Shown: positions 36,877 through 46,060 of the stretch, in pieces
Position numbering within the stretch: the stretch's first letter is position 1
Layout: the number at the start of each line of letters is the position of its first letter
Assembly: GCA_031285565.1 (NCBI GenBank)
Contig: JAITVY010000031.1
Span: 1 to 60,826 of the forward strand
DNA length: 60,826 nt
Source: Tannerella sp.
GTDB lineage: Bacteria; Bacteroidota; Bacteroidia; Bacteroidales; Tannerellaceae
Reading direction: 5' to 3'
Notes under the pieces: generated by a model
The model's input: only the letters and a program-made list of their open reading frames with translations
What the model was told of the DNA's origin: nothing
Databases searched by the model: none
Translations under genes and position numbers: made by a program

Positions 36877-37680
36877 ATGATTACCGTTGAAAATTTCAAA
36901 AATCAACCTAACTTTTTCCTCATGGCCGGTCCATGTGTGATCGAAGGAGAAGAAATGGCATTACAGATAGCCGAAAAGATTGTCACAATAACCAGTAAGC
37001 TAAATATCCCTTATATCTTCAAAGGTTCCTATCGAAAAGCAAACCGCTCACGCATCGATTCATTCACCGGGATTGGCGATGAAAAAGCATTAAAGATACT
37101 TCGGAAAGTAAATGAAACATTCAATATTCCAACCGTTACCGATATACACGAAACAGCGGAAGCTGCTATGGCTGCCGAATATGTAGATGTGCTGCAGATA
37201 CCGGCATTCCTATGCAGACAAACGGATCTGTTGGTCGCAGCTGCAGAAACCGGAAAGATTGTAAATATAAAAAAAGGACAGTTCCTGTCGCCCGATGCAA
37301 TGCAATTCGCCTGTCAGAAAGTAGTCGATGCCGGCAACAACAATGTAATGCTTACTGAACGGGGTACAACTTTCGGATATACAGATTTGATTGTCGATTA
37401 TCGCGGAATTCCTCAGATGCAAAAATTTGGTTTTCCGGTTATCATGGATGTAACCCATTCGTTACAACAGCCCAACCAGACATCCGGGGTAACCGGCGGA
37501 CTACCTGCATTGATCGAAACAATTGCCAAAGCGGCTATTGCTGTTGGTGCAGACGGATTATTTATCGAAACACATCCTGAACCCTGTAAAGCCAAATCCG
37601 ATGGAGCCAATATGCTGCAACTGGATTTACTGGAAGGATTACTAACGAAGCTCCTTAAAATCAGAGAAGCAATTCAGTAA
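36877..37680 (+). CDS. kdsA: 3-deoxy-8-phosphooctulonate synthase
   Basis: It condenses PEP with arabinose 5-phosphate for the Kdo of lipopolysaccharide; 267 residues. Typical motifs are MAGPCVIEGEEMA, FKGSYRKANRSRIDSFTG, GTTFGYTDLIVDYRG, DVTHSLQQPNQTSGVTGG and FIETHPEPCKAKSDG. The position equivalent to the metal Cys of metal-dependent forms (GPC near the start) is Cys, but other ligands were not verified. It is the second gene of miaA-kdsA. Confidence 0.97.
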   Translation: MITVENFKNQPNFFLMAGPCVIEGEEMALQIAEKIVTITSKLNIPYIFKGSYRKANRSRIDSFTGIGDEKALKILRKVNETFNIPTVTDIHETAEAAMAAEYVDVLQIPAFLCRQTDLLVAAAETGKIVNIKKGQFLSPDAMQFACQKVVDAGNNNVMLTERGTTFGYTDLIVDYRGIPQMQKFGFPVIMDVTHSLQQPNQTSGVTGGLPALIETIAKAAIAVGADGLFIETHPEPCKAKSDGANMLQLDLLEGLLTKLLKIREAIQ

Positions 37681-37684
37681 GATA

Positions 37685-37730
37685 TAAAACTGAGGCAGAA
37701 AGTTATTATAAATAACAAATCTGTCTCAGT
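37685..37730 (-). terminator. Terminator between convergent kdsA and sigma-locus genes
   Basis: ACTGAGGCAGA pairs with TCTGTCTCAGT with an inner GTTAT/ATAAC stem. On the minus strand it is followed by TTTTATAT, so it mainly ends the 37792 transcript. Confidence 0.7.
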
Positions 37731-37791
37731 ATCTGAAATAACTATTTTCATCATCCTCATTTGAATTGATTCTGATATTCAAAAAATGAAG

Positions 37792-39075
37792 TTACGGTTG
37801 AAATTTAACTTTTAATCGGAATTTGATATCTTTATTACGCTGTGACCATTTAGGACCGTTTTCAAGCAAATAAACAATTTCGTCTTCCAATGCTTCACAA
37901 TCCTTGAGTTTAACCTGAATATTGGTAGGTTTTCCCGTATCATCCAAATAGAACTTAACCGATACTTTAACGGCTTTCTCTTCACAAAGATCCGTATTTA
38001 TATTCTCAGCTAGATATGTTTTGAATTGTTTCTCACCAAATTCTATCTTCTTGCCTTCCACTTGACTCACACTTCCGGTAACACTACTTTTCTTTTGAAT
38101 ACCATAGCCGACTACAACCACCTCATCCAAAGCATTAGCCGATGGTTTTAAATGAACATAAGCCAACTCATTATCAGCCGGAAGTGTAAATTTTTGTGGT
38201 TCATACCCAATATAAGACGTTATTAGATTATAGTGACTTAAATCCGAAGGAACAGATAATTTAAAATGTCCGTCCAGATCAGTTATCGTAGCAATAGAAG
38301 TGCCTTCAACATATACACTCGCACCTATCATCGGTTCTCCGAACTCATCCAATGCAGTTCCTTCAACTAATATCCCCGTCATTAACTTACCTGACTTATC
38401 CGGTACCTGACCTGTCCTTTTCGTGATAGACAAAAGACCTTCATCCTTTTTCCCTTTTGATGCATCTGCCATAAAACCATTAAACCCACTATCAGGAACA
38501 AGCGAATCGAGCTTAACGTCGCCATGTATTTCCGACATAAGAGCCGGATCATCATCTGCCGTTCCTGTCTGCTGCTCCCCATCAAAATAAGACTCCCTCT
38601 CCTCTGATTGCTCCTCTCCGCGAACTGGTTTATAATCAGCAATCAAAGGTTTTGGTGGAACTTCAACGGGAATCTCTGTTTGTAAAGAATCGTCCTCATC
38701 ATCCACAATAACCGGCAAACGCTCTTCTTCATTCACTGTAGAAGAATCTTTCTTTACCAAATGACTATTCGAAGCAACAAAATCTTTATCACTTCCAGAA
38801 TTCCATACTATAAAGAAACTACCAATACCTATAAGTAATACAATCGAAGCAGCTATCCATACCATTTTTCTATTAATAGTATGTTGATTCTTCCCTTTCG
38901 ATATCCGTTTATCAAGTGCCTTTTCCAGACTTTCAAGCATAGGCAGATGATTCTCGTCAAAGGCATCATAACCATCGAGTGCATCATGCAAAAAAGGATT
39001 GTTCAGCGCATCCTGCTCCAAACGATTAGCATCCTTGCCTTCCCTTTTTCCGCTTATATAGTCTTTTAATTTCAT
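37792..39075 (-). CDS. Membrane protein with carboxypeptidase-like domain, TonB-plug motif and TonB C-terminal-like end
   Basis: A 427-residue protein. The soluble N-terminus (MKLKDYISGKREGKDANRLEQDALNNPFLHDALDGYDA) resembles anti-sigma-like cytoplasmic regions, followed by one membrane helix (MVWIAASIVLLIGIGSFFIVW, about 70-90) and an acidic low-complexity periplasmic linker. A carboxypeptidase-like beta-sandwich (GTALDEFGEPMIGASVYVEGTSIATITDLDGHFKL) leads into the SusC plug motif LDEVVVVGYGIQKKSSVTGS. The C-terminus (AVKVSVKFYLDDTGKPTNIQVKLKDC...GPKWSQ) looks like an energy-transducer TonB end. It overlaps the sigma gene by 4 bp. Sigma-regulating role is inference. Confidence 0.8.
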   Translation of the reverse strand: MKLKDYISGKREGKDANRLEQDALNNPFLHDALDGYDAFDENHLPMLESLEKALDKRISKGKNQHTINRKMVWIAASIVLLIGIGSFFIVWNSGSDKDFVASNSHLVKKDSSTVNEEERLPVIVDDEDDSLQTEIPVEVPPKPLIADYKPVRGEEQSEERESYFDGEQQTGTADDDPALMSEIHGDVKLDSLVPDSGFNGFMADASKGKKDEGLLSITKRTGQVPDKSGKLMTGILVEGTALDEFGEPMIGASVYVEGTSIATITDLDGHFKLSVPSDLSHYNLITSYIGYEPQKFTLPADNELAYVHLKPSANALDEVVVVGYGIQKKSSVTGSVSQVEGKKIEFGEKQFKTYLAENINTDLCEEKAVKVSVKFYLDDTGKPTNIQVKLKDCEALEDEIVYLLENGPKWSQRNKDIKFRLKVKFQP

Positions 39076-39644
39076 CTTTGTCCCAATACCTTAAGAATAC
39101 AGGTCTTTAAATTTCGTTTTCCATTCTGAATATAACTTTTTACTTTGCTCAACGGGAAACCAGTCAGTTTAACAATATCGGCATACGATTTTTCTTCCAG
39201 ATAAAAATAATTAATACTCACCTGCTGCTCATTCGATAATGTACCGATACAATAAGTCAACGCTTCCGTTTCCTCTTCCGTCTGCATGACATCCGATAGA
39301 GTAAAAAAGTCATCACTTTCCACAACCGTATCTTCTATTTTAACAAAAAAAGCACGCTTATCCTTTTTTATTACATGAAAACAATGATATTTAGCAACAC
39401 TATAAAGCCATGTATTAAAATTCTTTATGTCGTATTGTGAAACTTTCTTTACAATGTCTTCAAAAATATCCATCACTGCATCATAAGCAGCATCCTTATC
39501 TTCCAGATATTTTAAACACAAACCATATACCAATGGTATATTCCGTCGGTATAATTCACCGAAGAAAACAATATCGTCTGTCTGAAGAAATTTTTTCAAT
39601 AAATCTTCATCACTCAGTTCCGACAATGTTTTGTTGATTTTCAA
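39072..39644 (-). CDS. RNA polymerase sigma factor, sigma-70 family
   Basis: A 190-residue ECF-type factor. Region 2 includes AAYDAVMDIFEDIVKKVSQYDIKNFNTWLYSVAKYHCFHVIK; region 4 includes LSNEQQVSINYFYLEEKSYADIVKLTGFPLSKVKSYIQNGKRNLK. It is the first gene of a two-gene operon with the plug-bearing membrane protein (4-bp overlap), and divergent from the von Willebrand protein 140 bp away. The shared intergenic region suggests it controls both. Confidence 0.92.
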   Translation of the reverse strand: MKINKTLSELSDEDLLKKFLQTDDIVFFGELYRRNIPLVYGLCLKYLEDKDAAYDAVMDIFEDIVKKVSQYDIKNFNTWLYSVAKYHCFHVIKKDKRAFFVKIEDTVVESDDFFTLSDVMQTEEETEALTYCIGTLSNEQQVSINYFYLEEKSYADIVKLTGFPLSKVKSYIQNGKRNLKTCILKVLGQR

Positions 39645-39677
39645 ACGATTAGAATAAATCCATTCATTCTATGACAA

Positions 39678-39685
39678 CAAAAATA
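39678..39685 (-). promoter_or_regulatory. Candidate -7 element for the sigma operon
   Basis: TATTTTTG on the minus strand, 34 bp upstream of the sigma start. Confidence 0.45.
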
Positions 39686-39783
39686 AAAAAATATTCCCAC
39701 TTAACTTATGGAATTTCATGCATAAAAATCTCTAATGACAAAACAAACACAATTTCACAGTATAAACTCTAAAATAAACAATC

Positions 39784-41688
39784 ATGAAACGAAGCAAATT
39801 ATTTTTAGTATGTGGGTTAATAAACCTTATTTCCTTTTCGGTTTTCGCTCAAAAAATTACAGTAAGTGGTATAATTACAGATGCCTGGGATGGCACTGCA
39901 ATTGCTGGGGTTAACATTCTGGTTAAAGGAACAACAACCGGAACAGTAAGTAATGTGCATGGACAATACAGTATTTCAACCGAGATTGGCAATACGATCG
40001 TTTTCTCGTATATCGGTTATGAAACAATCGAAATGAAAGTACAAAACAGTATACACGATATTCAGATGAAAGAAGACTGTAAAAGCCTGGAAGAAATCAT
40101 TGTAGTAGGATACGGTATTCAAAGGAAAAGCGATATAACAGGAAGTATCAGTGTAGTTTCAAATGAAGAGAAAAAGTCTCGTAAACCTAAAAAACAAGCT
40201 CAATCATCATACAATGCTACCGCATATGTACAATCTACACCTACCACGTCTGTTTATGATTATAGTGATGCCGAAGAATATACAGGCTTCACTGAAAATC
40301 GTTTCTATACTTCCAAAGAACAACCTCTTTCCACATTCTCATTAGATGTAGATGCAGCCTCCTACAGCAATATCCGTCGAATAATCAATCAGGGACAAAT
40401 ACCCTCCAAAGATGCCGTTCGTATCGAAGAATTAATAAATTATTTTAATTACGAATATGAGCAGCCAAAAGGAAAACACCCTGTAAATATCATCACAGAA
40501 GCAACCATATGTCCCTGGAATGAGAAACATCAAATGGTTCGTATCGGAGTAAAAGCAAAAGACATTCCACAGGAAGAACTTCCTCCGGCAAATCTGGTTT
40601 TCCTGATTGATGTATCCGGCTCTATGCAGGGAACCACACGATTGGATTTAGTCAAATCATCCATGAAACTATTAGTAAATAATCTGCGTAATAACGACCG
40701 GGTAGCAATTGTGACATATTCCAATTCCGTACAGGAAGTATTATCTTCAACAAGCGGTAACAATAAAGATAAAATCATGGCTGTTATCGACCACTTATAT
40801 GCATCCGGAGGGACTGCTGGAGGCGCCGGAATACAATTAGCTTATCAGATTGCTGAACAGAATTTTATAAAAAAGGGGAATAACCGCATTATCCTTTGCT
40901 CTGACGGCGATTTCAATATCGGTATTTCAAGCCCGGCCGAACTGGAAAAATATATTGAAACTAAACGTCAAACAGGTATTTTTCTGACGATCTTAGGATA
41001 TGGAATGGGAAATTATAAAGATAATCGTTTACAGGTACTTTCCGAAAAAGGAAACGGAAACCATGCCTATATCGATAATATACAGGAAGCTAACAAAGTA
41101 CTGGTAAACGAATTTGGAGGAACAATGTACACCGTGGCAAAAGATGTAAAAATACAGGTTGAATTTAACCCTGAACATGTAAATGCCTATCGTTTGATCG
41201 GTTACGAAAGTCGTATCTTAAACAAAGAAGATTTTAATGACGATACCAAAGATGCTGGTGATCTGGGAGCAGGACATACCGTTACTGCACTTTATGAAAT
41301 CATTCCTGTAGGAGTTCAAATGTCTAAAAGCGTTGATGATTTGAAATATCAGAAAACAAAAAAGAAAGAACCGGCAAAAGCTCCTGATGATTTTTCAAAC
41401 GAATTGCTTACTGTAAAACTCCGGTATAAAGAACCCGCAAGCGAAACAAGCAAACGAATGGTTATTCCGGTTTTAGTAAGCAGTATCAATAAACAACCTT
41501 CTGCAGATTTTAAATTTGCAATGTCGGTTGCCATGTTCGGTCAGATACTCCGGGAGTCCAAATTCAAAGGCAATGCTACGTATCAAAAGGCTATTCTGCT
41601 GGCAAATGAAGGTACTGGAAAAGACAGGCACGGATACCGAAAAGAATTTATTCGCCTGGCCGAATCAATTGAACAGCTTACTAAATAA
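39784..41688 (+). CDS. von Willebrand A (YfbK-like) protein with carboxypeptidase/plug N-terminus
   Basis: A 634-residue exported protein. After the signal peptide (ending SVFAQ) comes a carboxypeptidase-regulatory-like domain (VSGIITDAWDGTAIAGVNILVKGTTTGTVSNVHG) and then the SusC-type plug motif EEIIVVGYGIQRKSDITGS. From about residue 180 it is a YfbK-type VWA protein: DUF-like lead-in (PLSTFSLDVDAASYSNIRRIINQGQIP), the MIDAS motif DVSGSMQG near 278 with Thr/Asp follow-ups, and a C-terminal DUF3520-like region. No beta barrel follows the plug. Such VWA proteins may scaffold surface complexes. Confidence 0.88.
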   Translation: MKRSKLFLVCGLINLISFSVFAQKITVSGIITDAWDGTAIAGVNILVKGTTTGTVSNVHGQYSISTEIGNTIVFSYIGYETIEMKVQNSIHDIQMKEDCKSLEEIIVVGYGIQRKSDITGSISVVSNEEKKSRKPKKQAQSSYNATAYVQSTPTTSVYDYSDAEEYTGFTENRFYTSKEQPLSTFSLDVDAASYSNIRRIINQGQIPSKDAVRIEELINYFNYEYEQPKGKHPVNIITEATICPWNEKHQMVRIGVKAKDIPQEELPPANLVFLIDVSGSMQGTTRLDLVKSSMKLLVNNLRNNDRVAIVTYSNSVQEVLSSTSGNNKDKIMAVIDHLYASGGTAGGAGIQLAYQIAEQNFIKKGNNRIILCSDGDFNIGISSPAELEKYIETKRQTGIFLTILGYGMGNYKDNRLQVLSEKGNGNHAYIDNIQEANKVLVNEFGGTMYTVAKDVKIQVEFNPEHVNAYRLIGYESRILNKEDFNDDTKDAGDLGAGHTVTALYEIIPVGVQMSKSVDDLKYQKTKKKEPAKAPDDFSNELLTVKLRYKEPASETSKRMVIPVLVSSINKQPSADFKFAMSVAMFGQILRESKFKGNATYQKAILLANEGTGKDRHGYRKEFIRLAESIEQLTK

Positions 41689-41832
41689 AAGCCGCAACAC
41701 AGACAATTTGTCTCATTAAACGTCATTTTGTCACAAATACTTCTACTGGATATTTAACAGATATTTACTGTACTCAAAGTAAGCTGAAGATTTAATATTC
41801 CATTTCACTAACAATCGTTAAAAAATAAAGAT

Positions 41833-41848
41833 TGGCAATGATTTTGCA
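41833..41848 (+). promoter_or_regulatory. Candidate sigma-54 (-24/-12) promoter for hsp20
   Basis: TGGCAATGATTTTGCA matches TGGCAC-N5-TTGCA, with GG and GC exactly 12 bp apart. Predicted start is near 41859, 74 nt before the hsp20 ATG. Confidence 0.5.
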
Positions 41849-41919
41849 ATTTGATTATTGAAAAGTTTACAAAAAACATTTTATCAAATATATGAATATA
41901 AATTCATTAATTAAATTAT

Positions 41920-41924
41920 GGAGG
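41920..41924 (+). promoter_or_regulatory. Strong Shine-Dalgarno (GGAGG) of hsp20
   Basis: GGAGG 8 nt before the ATG at 41933 fixes that start over an in-frame ATG at 41918. Confidence 0.7.
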
Positions 41925-41932
41925 AAATAATC

Positions 41933-42361
41933 ATGAACAATCAACTAAGAAAATTTGACCGCTTTGGCGGATTCTTTCCGGCAATAATCAATCGGAATTG
42001 GAACGATGATTTTTTTGATGACGATCGTCTTCCGGCAACCAATGTAAAAGAAAACAAAAAGGAATTCTTAATAGAGCTTTCTGTTCCGGGTGTTGATAAA
42101 GACAATTTCAATATCGAAATAGAGAAAAATGTGCTTAAAATATCAGCCCGGAAAGAAACAAAGAACGAAGAAAAAGACAATGATGATAAAATCTTGCGTC
42201 AGGAATTCGGTTATTACTCTTTTTCACGGAGTTTCATCATTCCGGAAAATGTGGATACATCAAATATCCAGGCAAAACATCAAAATGGTATTTTAGAAAT
42301 CAGTTTACCTAAAATGGATAAAATGCCTGAAGATAAAGTGAAGAAAATTGAAATCTCTTAA
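41933..42361 (+). CDS. Small heat-shock protein, Hsp20/alpha-crystallin
   Basis: ATP-independent holdase of 142 residues from the ATG at 41933. A short N-terminal arm (NNQLRKFDRFGGFFPAI) is followed by the alpha-crystallin domain (PATNVKENKKEFLIELSVPGVDKDNFNIEIEKNVLKISARKE) with the conserved GILEISLPK near the C-terminus. It would bind unfolding proteins in the cytoplasm. It is monocistronic with a strong ribosome site and terminator, and is preceded by a sigma-54-like promoter rather than TAnnTTTG. Confidence 0.96.
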   Translation: MNNQLRKFDRFGGFFPAIINRNWNDDFFDDDRLPATNVKENKKEFLIELSVPGVDKDNFNIEIEKNVLKISARKETKNEEKDNDDKILRQEFGYYSFSRSFIIPENVDTSNIQAKHQNGILEISLPKMDKMPEDKVKKIEIS

Positions 42362-42396
42362 TAATCCGTTTGTTTTTAATTGTTATTAATTTAATT

Positions 42397-42434
42397 AAGA
42401 GGCGGTTTAGAAACAAGATCGCCTCTTTCTTTTA
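42397..42434 (+). terminator. Terminator after hsp20
   Basis: AAGAGGCG pairs with CGCCTCTT across a 15-nt loop, followed by TCTTTT; it also lies at the convergent end of the S9 peptidase gene. Confidence 0.8.
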
Positions 42435-42448
42435 TATTTGCTCTACTT

Positions 42449-42483
42449 AATTGTCTATTCTCAACTGTCCATTGTCAATTGCT
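42449..42483 (+). repeat. Heptad repeat between hsp20 and S9 peptidase
   Basis: Units ATTGTCN/ATTCTCN with third unit ACTGTCC, 7-bp spacing, ending ATTG as in the miaA copy. Confidence 0.65.
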
Positions 42484-42493
42484 TTTCCTTTAA

Positions 42494-45019
42494 TTACTCT
42501 TCATAAATAGCATCCCACCACGACGAATCATCTTTCAGCCAACGGTCAAACCATGCAAAAATAGTATCATTCCATTTCAGCCGCTTTTCATACGACATGA
42601 TATGATGATCTTCACCTCTTACCTGCACTAATTCAACCGGCTTTCCTAAAATTTTCAATGCAGTATACATCTGAATACTTTCACCTACAGGTACATTCGT
42701 ATCAGCAGCACCATGTATCAGCAAGATCGGAGTATTTATCTTATCGGCACTGAAAAGCGGACTCTGGTTAACATACAAATCGTGATTATTCCACGGATAA
42801 CTATGAGCGCTGGCCAAACTGCTGTAGGAATATCCCCAATATCCTTCACCCCAGTAACTGCTTATAGAACTAATTCCTGCATGCGATACAGCCGCTGCAA
42901 ACAAATCCGTACGTGTTTGCAAATACATCGTCATAAATCCACCATATGAAGCGCCAATACAACCGATCCTTTTCGAATCGACAAACGAATGTTCACGAAT
43001 AAATTGTTGTGTACCCTCAATAATATCGTCTGACGAACGCTTACCCCACGTATTGACATGTAAAGCCGAAAACTTTTGTCCGAAACCCGTAGCACCACTT
43101 GGCTGTAGTACATAAACCACATAACCCAATGCTGCATAAACATGCTTCGGATAACGACTTTCAAATACACGACTGGTAGGTGTTGTCCCTCCATAATAGT
43201 TCACAATCATTGGATATTTTTTCGAAGGGTCAAAATCAGGCGGCAGATAGTAATATCCCTTGATTTCAATACCATCCGAATTGGTAAAATTAAAGTCTTT
43301 CACCTCACCAAGTCTTAACTGAGCTAATTGGTCAGCATATGGATCGGCAATCAGTATTGTTTTTTTTGTCTTAAAGTTATATAGATAAGCCCGCGTTGAA
43401 TTGGAAAGACTAACCCCACTATAAACCATAACCGGAGCATGACTCGCTATTCTATATGAATTTATAACATCTTCTTCCGATGACAAGCGGGTAAACTTTT
43501 TTGTCGACGGAGCATATGCATAAATAACCACCCGATCCTCTTCTTCCGATTGCAGATAGATCAGACCGTCATTGGCATTCCATACAGCATTTTGAATGGA
43601 TGGATTAAAATCTTTGGTTACCGCCTCAAGTTTCTTTGTTGTTAAATTCATCAAAAAAGCCTGCGTATCAGAACTATTGGCTATTTGTCCCTCATTAACA
43701 TTCAATCCAATACCATCAAAAACCTCCGGACCTCCGAGAATCAGGACAGAATTATTATCAGGTGAAAACTGAGCACGCGAAACAAACACCTCATCTTCCC
43801 AGAGAAGCTCCATCTGCATTGTTTCAACATTTAACCGGTACATCGAACTTTTACGGAACGGACGTTCGGTTATGGTTTCGTCGGATGTTGAAAAAAGAAT
43901 AAATTTTCCATCGCGGCTGATATCATTCAAATAAGTTCCATGTGCACCAAATGTAAGCTGCTGCGTTAAACCGGTCTGAAAATCATAACGGTAAATAAAT
44001 GAATGAGGCGGCTTACCACCCGAACGATCCGTCAGCGTCTGTAAACGAAAAACAACCTCATTTCCTTTATCATCATCCTTTTCCGGCTTCGAATAAAACA
44101 AACACTTCTCATCAGGAGAAAATAAAACACGCTCATCAGGTATATTTGCAGCCAATTCTTTCTCTTCCAGTGTTTCCGGACAAATCGTATACAAACTGGT
44201 CATAGTTCCTTCTTTCCGGATATAATAAAGTTGTTCGGTCTTTGGCATCCAGTTCAGTTGTTGTTTGCGGCGATCCGTATCAATCATCACCCGCTTCCCG
44301 CTTTTAACAATATAAAGTTCTGTCGAATACGAAGAGCGTGCTCCATGATTATTTGTATATGAAATCAAAACATAGTTACCTGAAGGCGAAACCGAAATAC
44401 CAGACACCCGTTTTCCTTTAATAGCATCATCAATCACCATTTTCCGCTGTGCTTTCTCAGAAAAAGAAAGTAATCTTTCCGAATCGGATTTATCATTTTC
44501 AACCGCCACTTTTAATGCAGTACAAGATGCATTCTCCTGACTAAACAATTTAATTACAACACGACATGTCTGCGGATAAGGATCAAAGTCAGCAGTAGCT
44601 GCTTTAGCCTGGTGAAGCGAATCTTCTATCGTTGTTTTAGAGGTAACCAATTTTTCATTTATATATATTTCGAGCATATTGGGAGAAGTTATCTCTACCT
44701 TTGCTTTACCATACTGATCGGCCTCCACATAAAAGGAAAACAACTGAAAATAAGGATTCTTTTCTTCCGCTTTTAATAGGAAAAAGCTATCCTTATCAGC
44801 TTGGTATCTTTCTGTAAAATACGCTTGTTCAGGTATCGTCAGATTCCACTTAAGCATATTTTCGTCAGCAAACTTTTTATCTTTCCGGTCGACTGAGTCA
44901 ACTTCCGCCGGCTTTACAACAACAACAGGACTCATAGCATAGATTTGTTTTAGAAATTCCTGCTTGGCCGATACACTCAAACTGAAAAACATCAGGCAAA
45001 AAAGCAAACAATTTTTCAT
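42494..45019 (-). CDS. Prolyl oligopeptidase family (S9) serine peptidase
   Basis: An exported 841-residue peptidase with a signal peptide (residues 1-18, ending SVSA). A long N-terminal beta-propeller region with WD/PD40-like strands (residues about 200-560) precedes an alpha/beta-hydrolase domain. The catalytic triad is Ser in GASYGGFM, Asp in HGAADTNVP and His in GEDHHIMSYEKR, so it should be active. It would cleave short peptides, probably in the periplasm. Dipeptidyl-peptidase versus acylaminoacyl specificity cannot be decided. Confidence 0.93.
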   Translation of the reverse strand: MKNCLLFCLMFFSLSVSAKQEFLKQIYAMSPVVVVKPAEVDSVDRKDKKFADENMLKWNLTIPEQAYFTERYQADKDSFFLLKAEEKNPYFQLFSFYVEADQYGKAKVEITSPNMLEIYINEKLVTSKTTIEDSLHQAKAATADFDPYPQTCRVVIKLFSQENASCTALKVAVENDKSDSERLLSFSEKAQRKMVIDDAIKGKRVSGISVSPSGNYVLISYTNNHGARSSYSTELYIVKSGKRVMIDTDRRKQQLNWMPKTEQLYYIRKEGTMTSLYTICPETLEEKELAANIPDERVLFSPDEKCLFYSKPEKDDDKGNEVVFRLQTLTDRSGGKPPHSFIYRYDFQTGLTQQLTFGAHGTYLNDISRDGKFILFSTSDETITERPFRKSSMYRLNVETMQMELLWEDEVFVSRAQFSPDNNSVLILGGPEVFDGIGLNVNEGQIANSSDTQAFLMNLTTKKLEAVTKDFNPSIQNAVWNANDGLIYLQSEEEDRVVIYAYAPSTKKFTRLSSEEDVINSYRIASHAPVMVYSGVSLSNSTRAYLYNFKTKKTILIADPYADQLAQLRLGEVKDFNFTNSDGIEIKGYYYLPPDFDPSKKYPMIVNYYGGTTPTSRVFESRYPKHVYAALGYVVYVLQPSGATGFGQKFSALHVNTWGKRSSDDIIEGTQQFIREHSFVDSKRIGCIGASYGGFMTMYLQTRTDLFAAAVSHAGISSISSYWGEGYWGYSYSSLASAHSYPWNNHDLYVNQSPLFSADKINTPILLIHGAADTNVPVGESIQMYTALKILGKPVELVQVRGEDHHIMSYEKRLKWNDTIFAWFDRWLKDDSSWWDAIYEE

Positions 45020-45400
45020 ATAATATTTTATTTATCATTTATGAATCAAACGAACTTATCTTATATTGTCAATTAACTATGGCCAATCTTCGATAGATCT
45101 ATATCAGCGAACATTGTTTTATATAACTCAATTGATCACTCTCATATATCTGAATGATCCTCAATCCAATAATCAAAAAAGTAGATTATTACCTTATTGG
45201 TTTAAGATATCGTCATTTTTCAAAGATAAAAAAAATTACTACAAGAATTGAATGTTTAACATCCAGGATGATTACTTTTGCATATGACAAACTAATTTTT
45301 TTCTGATTAAAAATTTGAACGGTATCTGACAAAAGTCTCTTCTTCCTGGAAACGGAAAAAGAATAACGATGATAAACACTAAAAGAAAAAATATTGGCTA
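45020..45400. other. 381-bp divergent gap
   Basis: No gene; a short plus-strand frame at 45066-45251 has no supporting features. It holds a TACTTTTG element (45273-45280) that could serve the sigma gene. Confidence 0.5.
45273..45280 (+). promoter_or_regulatory. Candidate -7 element for the PUL sigma gene
   Basis: TACTTTTG, 121 bp upstream of the sigma start. Confidence 0.45.
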
Positions 45401-46000
45401 ATGCCAGACAATCACTTTCGCTATATGGAAAAAGATAACTCAAATGAGATTGATCTGTTATTTTGGAAAATAGCATTGAAAGATGACGAAGAAGCATTTC
45501 GGACATTATTCTTTGATTTTTTCTCTTCACTCTGTGTATTTGCACATCGCTATATAGAGTCATGGGATACATGTGAAGATATTGTTCAGGATACGTTTTT
45601 TAAAATCTGGAAAAACCGGAAAAGCCTATCAATCGATAGTTCGGGAAGAAATTTTCTCATAACCAGCGTAAAAAATAATTGTATTGATTATCTGAGAAAA
45701 AAAGAAACAGAACATTCCTGGCAACAAGAAGAAATACATAGTAAAACTGATTATACGACAGAAGACTTTTATTCAAAAATAGAGTTAGAGACCATGCTTT
45801 ATGAAGCGCTTGCACGATTACCGGAACACAGCCGCATTATTTTTGAAAAAAACCGATTTGAAGGTAAAACGTATACCGAAATAGCTATTGAAGAAAAAAT
45901 TTCCGTAAAAACCGTAGAGGCACACATGAGTAAAGCTTTAAAATTGCTACGTGTTGAATTAAAAGACTTTCTCCCATTCCTATTACTTTTTCTTTGGTAA
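45401..46000 (+). CDS. ECF sigma factor of the sulfatase locus
   Basis: A 199-residue RNA polymerase sigma-70 factor of the Bacteroidota expansion type. Region 2 includes DTCEDIVQDTFFKIWKNRKSL and NFLITSVKNNCIDYLRKKE; region 4 includes LARLPEHSRIIFEKNRFEGKTYTEIAIEEKISVKTVEAHMSKALK. An alternative start is the ATG at 45425 (MEKDNSNEID). It is followed by a FecR anti-sigma gene and a SusC-type receptor with an STN domain, the standard trans-envelope relay: glycan at the receptor releases the sigma factor to transcribe the locus. Confidence 0.94.
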   Translation: MPDNHFRYMEKDNSNEIDLLFWKIALKDDEEAFRTLFFDFFSSLCVFAHRYIESWDTCEDIVQDTFFKIWKNRKSLSIDSSGRNFLITSVKNNCIDYLRKKETEHSWQQEEIHSKTDYTTEDFYSKIELETMLYEALARLPEHSRIIFEKNRFEGKTYTEIAIEEKISVKTVEAHMSKALKLLRVELKDFLPFLLLFLW

Positions 46001-46060
46001 AAAAGTTTTTTTTGATAGGGTATATCTTCTGTTGTACGTCTATTCTATAAAAGCTAAACC

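Noticed and set aside
45066..45251. 61-codon plus-strand frame in the divergent gap
   Set aside because: Low-complexity AT-rich translation and no supporting signal.
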